DNA of 64,000 bases from Candidatus Thorarchaeota archaeon. GTDB taxonomy: Archaea > Asgardarchaeota > Thorarchaeia > Thorarchaeales > Thorarchaeaceae. Under the pieces are notes generated by a model. It searched no databases. It worked only from the letters and a program-made list of their open reading frames with translations, and had not been told where the DNA came from. How positions within the stretch are numbered: the stretch's first letter is position 1; each line of letters begins with the position of its first letter. The stretch is taken from NCBI GenBank assembly GCA_020348985.1, contig CP070761.1:1273747-1337746 (forward strand), given 5' to 3'. Both the position numbers and the translations under genes were made by a program. Shown here piece by piece: positions 60,815 through 64,000 of the stretch.

Positions 60815-61360
60815 TTACTCGAACTTCTCGTACCTCAGCACGTTTTCATCCTGTGAAATGAATCGGAATAAGCCAGATGCAGCCACAGTATTCTTGCAGT
60901 CTTCAGGTGAAACATGGTCTATAAGGAAGACAAGCTTTCCGGAAGGCTTCAGGACCCTGTGCATCTCTGCGATCAACTCCTCCTTGTCTGGCACCCATGT
61001 ATAGACATCGATAAGAAGAGTGAAATCAAGATGCTCGTTTGGTAGGCCAGTCTCTAAACCAGATAGAATGGTCTCTACGTTCGTAATTCCAGTTTTCTTC
61101 GTTCTTTTACGAACTCGTTCAAGGGCCAAAGGATGGATATCCAAAGCATAGACAGTCCCGCCTTCGCCCACAAGCTCGGCCACCGGCATTGTGTAGCTTC
61201 CTATTCCACATCCGTAGTCCAAGACTCTGTGTCCTTCTTTGATTCCAAGATTCTTAGCAAACTCCTGAGGCTTCCTGAAACGTTCACGAGCTCGCAGGTA
61301 CAGTGCCATTATTCTGTAGCTTGTGTTTGACATTGTTCGTTGCTCTGTGTGTGTGGTCAT
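60815..61360 (-). CDS. Class I SAM-dependent methyltransferase
   Basis: A 181-residue methyltransferase. SAM-binding motif I VLDYGCGIGSYTMPVAELVG near 46, motif II YALDIHPLALERV near 71, and the LKPSGKLVFLIDHV region near 140. UbiE/COQ5-like. The ATG at 61360 lies about 12-15 bases after the expected transcription start of the shared TATA box; a second ATG at 61333 is possible. It is divergent from an HxlR regulator that may control it. Confidence 0.85.
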   Translation of the reverse strand: MTTHTEQRTMSNTSYRIMALYLRARERFRKPQEFAKNLGIKEGHRVLDYGCGIGSYTMPVAELVGEGGTVYALDIHPLALERVRKRTKKTGITNVETILSGLETGLPNEHLDFTLLIDVYTWVPDKEELIAEMHRVLKPSGKLVFLIDHVSPEDCKNTVAASGLFRFISQDENVLRYEKFE

Positions 61361-61388
61361 GATCTAGTCACCTATACTTCAGAATGTA

Positions 61389-61404
61389 AAGTATTTAAAC
61401 TTCC
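61389..61404. promoter_or_regulatory. Shared TATA region between methyltransferase and HxlR genes
   Basis: TAAAGTATTTAAAC on the plus strand reads GTTTAAATACTTTA on the minus strand. It is placed for a TATA box in both directions: about 25-30 bases before the methyltransferase ATG and about 60 before the HxlR TTG. Regulator binding here could control both genes. Confidence 0.55.
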
Positions 61405-61457
61405 AAGAGTGAAGCAATGAAGGAACTTCAGTCAAGTGAAGTAATGGGTGACAGCTC

Positions 61458-61847
61458 TTGGCTCAATCAAATCAACAGGAAGAATTCGACGTTCGCTATT
61501 GCAGACATGATCAGACAATCCTTTGCGATGACAGATGCTTCTACCGCAGGATACTGGCAGTTATTGGTAAGAAGTATACTCTGAACATACTCCGGATTCT
61601 GGTCCGAGTCGAATCGGCCAGGTTCAGTACACTCGCCAAGGGAGTTGGTGGCAGTCCCAAGACTCTTACAGATCGGCTCAACGAGTTGGTAGACCTTGGT
61701 ATTCTGAATAGAGAGGCCTATGCAGAGATTCCCCCGAGGGTTGAGTATTCCCTGAATGATATGGGAAGAGACCTTGCACCCGTTCTAGATGCCATCAGAG
61801 ATTGGACGTTGAAATGGTGGTCTCACCATATGCCCCCACAAGGATAG
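61458..61847 (+). CDS. HxlR-family transcriptional regulator
   Basis: A 129-residue winged-helix regulator of the HxlR type: IGKKYTLNILRILVRVESAR, LAKGVGGSPKTLTDRLNELV and PRVEYSLNDMGRDLAPVLDA. The N terminus has three cysteines (YCRHDQTILCDDRCF, residues 14-28) that might sense redox or metal. The TTG start has GGTGA six bases upstream. It is divergent from the methyltransferase gene and convergent with TfrB. Confidence 0.85.
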   Translation: MAQSNQQEEFDVRYCRHDQTILCDDRCFYRRILAVIGKKYTLNILRILVRVESARFSTLAKGVGGSPKTLTDRLNELVDLGILNREAYAEIPPRVEYSLNDMGRDLAPVLDAIRDWTLKWWSHHMPPQG

Positions 61848-61873
61848 GTAGTACTGAAGCTGAGATGCAGATA

Positions 61874-63433
61874 CTACTTGTCACCCTTTCTATAGGACTC
61901 GGCCAACAGGTCAGGTATGTATCGCGTTTCTATTTCTGACCCTTCCAGGATGTCACTAATCTGGATAGTACAGAATGGACATTCAGTAGTAATCATAGAG
62001 GCGCCAGTTGCCTCGATGTACTCTCTCTTGGTAGTTGCTATCTTCTGAGAAAGTTCACGCTTCCCGGCGCGAACTCCACCTCCAGCACCACAACAACGAT
62101 TCCTGTATGGATCCTCAATATACTCTACACCAGGAATCATCTTCAGAAGCTCTACAGGTTGGTCAACAACGCCCTGACCTCTACCAAGATGGCATGGTTC
62201 ATGGTAGGTGATTTTGAGCTTTATCTCACCTTTTGGCAGAACCAGGTTCTCCTTGCCTATGACATCAAGCATGTATTCTGCTAGGTCATGCACCTTGAAC
62301 TTGGGCGGCTCTCCACGCTTTTCAGTAATGACTGGACGGTGATCCTCGCGAAGTGTCTTTCCACAGCCAGCACATGCTACGACCACAGTATCGAAACCAT
62401 GTTTATCCATAGCATTCTCGAATATCTCGGTAACTCTTTCGACTGCAGCATGAGCCGTGTGCAAATCACCTGTTCTGAAAGCAGGACTAGCACAACACCA
62501 TTGCTCCTTTGGTACTATAACATCGACGCCATTGCGGTTCAAAACCTCGATGAGCGCCTTCCCAGTGTTCTGCATTCTGTAGTCAATCAAACACCCGGTG
62601 AAGAAGCCAACTCGTCCACGGGAATTCTCGACCGTGAATTCCTCGGTCTCTAATGCCTTCAGCAGTGGTGCGTCCTTCTCAGGAACTGCTCTCCCGGTGG
62701 CATTTATCTGGTCGATAAAGCCTTGTTGCCCCTCGGCCAATGGATAGCCAGCCTCAACAGCCTTCGCACGTAGAAGCTCAACTGCCAGTGCTGGGACATC
62801 GATTTTCTTCGGGCAGATGTCAGTGCACATCTTACACGTCGTACAGCTGTAGACCGATTCGTCTATTGCCATCCCTACACGGTCTTCGACGTCTCTCGGG
62901 TCGAGTTCCAGACGGGCAATCTGTCTGATAATCATTGGTCCAGGATACTCCCAGGTTTCATGGACAATCGGGCAGTTGGACAGACACGCGGCACATTCAA
63001 TGCACTTGCGAATCTCACGAACCTTCTCTATTTCCTCAGCATGAATGATTTCGGGTCTCTCAGGCTTCTTGTCACGCGCAACATAGGGCCGGATTCGTCG
63101 AATCCGATACTCGGTCTGAGCCATATCGACCACAAGGTCTTTGATAATTGGCATCTTATCCAATGGTTCTAGAACTAGTGACTCCTCTGGATCTACCTTG
63201 GTTCGGCAGGCTATTCTTGCGGTTCCGTTCACCTTCACTGCACAAGACCCGCATTGACCACCTCGGCACTCCCATCGGAAAGCAAGACTGGAATCAAACT
63301 TGTCTTGAACATAGAGTAAGGCGTCTAATACTGTCATTCCTACTTCGTATTCAACTTCAAAGTCTTGGAGGTATGGAGCATCGTCGTTGTCAGGGTTGTA
63401 TCGCTGCACACTTGTTTTGATTGTCTCAGCCAT
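61874..63433 (-). CDS. tfrB: Thiol:fumarate reductase-like iron-sulfur/CCG subunit (TfrB or SdhB type)
   Basis: A 519-residue fusion. The N-terminal plant-type [2Fe-2S] domain has CRGGQCGSC near 56; two ferredoxin-like centres CIECAACLSNCP and CTTCKMCTDICPK lie near 143 and 195; two CCG domains (GFFTGCLIDYRMQ, WCCASPAF; then PCHLGRGQG, CCGAGGG) complete the C-terminal half. This is the TfrB/SdhB-HdrB-like layout of methanogens and other archaea, coupling fumarate reduction or succinate oxidation to thiol or other carriers. It is 12 bases after the flavoprotein gene. Confidence 0.9.
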   Translation of the reverse strand: MAETIKTSVQRYNPDNDDAPYLQDFEVEYEVGMTVLDALLYVQDKFDSSLAFRWECRGGQCGSCAVKVNGTARIACRTKVDPEESLVLEPLDKMPIIKDLVVDMAQTEYRIRRIRPYVARDKKPERPEIIHAEEIEKVREIRKCIECAACLSNCPIVHETWEYPGPMIIRQIARLELDPRDVEDRVGMAIDESVYSCTTCKMCTDICPKKIDVPALAVELLRAKAVEAGYPLAEGQQGFIDQINATGRAVPEKDAPLLKALETEEFTVENSRGRVGFFTGCLIDYRMQNTGKALIEVLNRNGVDVIVPKEQWCCASPAFRTGDLHTAHAAVERVTEIFENAMDKHGFDTVVVACAGCGKTLREDHRPVITEKRGEPPKFKVHDLAEYMLDVIGKENLVLPKGEIKLKITYHEPCHLGRGQGVVDQPVELLKMIPGVEYIEDPYRNRCCGAGGGVRAGKRELSQKIATTKREYIEATGASMITTECPFCTIQISDILEGSEIETRYIPDLLAESYRKGDK

Positions 63434-63445
63434 CTTCTTGCCTCC

Positions 63446-64000
63446 TCATGGCGGGGTAATCTTTGTAATGATGAGCTCCTGTTTCGTCAATTCCATGTCC
63501 CCATTCGCTCCTTTGCGAACCACGATGTTATAGTAGCCGTCATCTTCCGGGTCTGCATCCACTCTATAGTGTGCGCCTCTGCTCCCCTTTCTGATTAGAG
63601 CAGCCTCAGCTACCATTCGAGCTGTAGTGACCATGTGACCGAATTCAATTGCCTGATGCCAGCCAGGGTTGAATCGCTTCTCAGCAACGTCTACCTTGAT
63701 CTTAGGGACTACTTCATTCTCGATACGTCTGAGTTCCTTGACAGCAAAGGCCATCTCTTCTTCCTTACGGAATATCTGCACTTTAGTCCACATTAGATCG
63801 GTGAGCTCCTTTCTGGCGTCTGCTGGTGAGATTCCTTTCTCACGCTTCAACATAGCTTCTAGTTTCAGGAATTCTTTCATTGCTTTTTCTTTTGGCAGTC
63901 CAGTCATTTCATGCTCCTTGGCAAATTTCGCTGCACTCTCTCCAGACAATGCGCCAAATACCTGAGTATCTGCCAACGCGTTCCCACCCAGCCTATTGCC
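63446..64000 (-). CDS. tfrA: Fumarate reductase/succinate dehydrogenase flavoprotein, C-terminal part (cut by window edge)
   Basis: The frame is open through the right edge. The first visible residues GNRLGGNALADTQVFG match the FAD-binding signature of SdhA/FrdA near residue 390-410 of the full protein; the C-terminal helical domain (GWHQAIEFGHMVTTARMVAE, SRGAHYRVDAD) includes the active-site-region SRGAHYR. About 185 residues are visible, so the N-terminal two thirds lie outside the window. It precedes TfrB on the same strand. Confidence 0.92.
   Translation of the reverse strand, partial: GNRLGGNALADTQVFGALSGESAAKFAKEHEMTGLPKEKAMKEFLKLEAMLKREKGISPADARKELTDLMWTKVQIFRKEEEMAFAVKELRRIENEVVPKIKVDVAEKRFNPGWHQAIEFGHMVTTARMVAEAALIRKGSRGAHYRVDADPEDDGYYNIVVRKGANGDMELTKQELIITKITPP

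Noticed and set aside
1..64000. tRNA, rRNA, CRISPR array, insertion sequence or transposase
   Set aside because: No tRNA T-arm consensus with acceptor pairing, no rRNA segments, no regularly spaced repeats, and no transposase or integrase motifs were seen by eye; a covariance search could still find a tRNA.

Overview
This window looks like a chromosomal stretch of an archaeon, most probably an Asgard archaeon and possibly Thorarchaeia. The core genes are archaeal: topoisomerase VI subunit B, Dim2 and RIO1, aIF1A, aIF2-beta, NMD3, FEN1, Hef, a CDC48 ATPase, A-type ATP synthase subunits, SRP54, TrmY, deoxyhypusine synthase, eL33, eS8 and uL16/L10e. The Asgard reading rests on an MglA/Ras-like GTPase, four Roadblock/LC7 proteins within 9 kb, and a zinc-ribbon plus vWA protein resembling Sec23/24. 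That placement is inference from gene content; no rRNA or tRNA gene was found. Coding density is high. Many genes start with TTG or GTG preceded by a Shine-Dalgarno (SD) sequence, and many promoters show an archaeal TATA box.

Layout. 1-7140 (minus): an informational cluster reading FEN1, RPA-like OB protein, aIF2-beta, DUF424, NMD3, aIF1A, RIO1, Dim2, Top6B (cut by the left edge). 7337-10920 (plus): zinc-ribbon protein, aEF1-beta, CDC48, a small winged-helix protein, FAD synthetase. 10909-17379 (minus): membrane glycosyltransferase-like protein, PAPS-reductase/ferredoxin fusion, aldehyde:ferredoxin oxidoreductase, DeoC with a Cys-rich tail, PRC-barrel protein. 17486-24593: Hef nuclease/helicase, three winged-helix regulators (two of them tandem duplicates behind nested inverted repeats), a sugar nucleotidyltransferase, a B12-type radical SAM protein, DUF2095. 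25110-30570 (minus): ATP synthase F, A and B with a family 4 uracil-DNA glycosylase and a membrane protein inserted, then PyrI. 30731-40161: SRP54, TrmY, DRG-type GTPase, TrmJ, L10e, deoxyhypusine synthase, membrane proteins, eL33, radical SAM, ADP-forming acetyl-CoA synthetase beta. 40151-43255 (minus): a helical unknown, cis-prenyltransferase, Roadblock/GTPase pair.

43613-44959 is the least ordinary stretch. It holds a TATA promoter followed by a chain of tiny SD-preceded reading frames. Two of these encode recognisably related basic peptides, and one of the two appears to start with CTG. A ClC channel follows, then more Roadblock proteins, the Sec23/24-like protein and an exported OB-fold protein (46881-51116).

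51318-64000: SMC-ScpA-ScpB operon, HypE and HypA separated by eS8 on the other strand, a HEAT-repeat protein with a histone-H1-like Lys/Pro/Ala tail, a winged-helix/zinc-ribbon protein, a His-rich helical unknown, a methyltransferase and an HxlR regulator sharing a promoter, and a thiol:fumarate-reductase-like pair (TfrB, and TfrA cut by the right edge).

Two enzymes have notable substitutions. FEN1 has Val at the metal-binding position Glu154, and the uracil-DNA glycosylase has Ser in place of one of four [4Fe-4S] cysteines.
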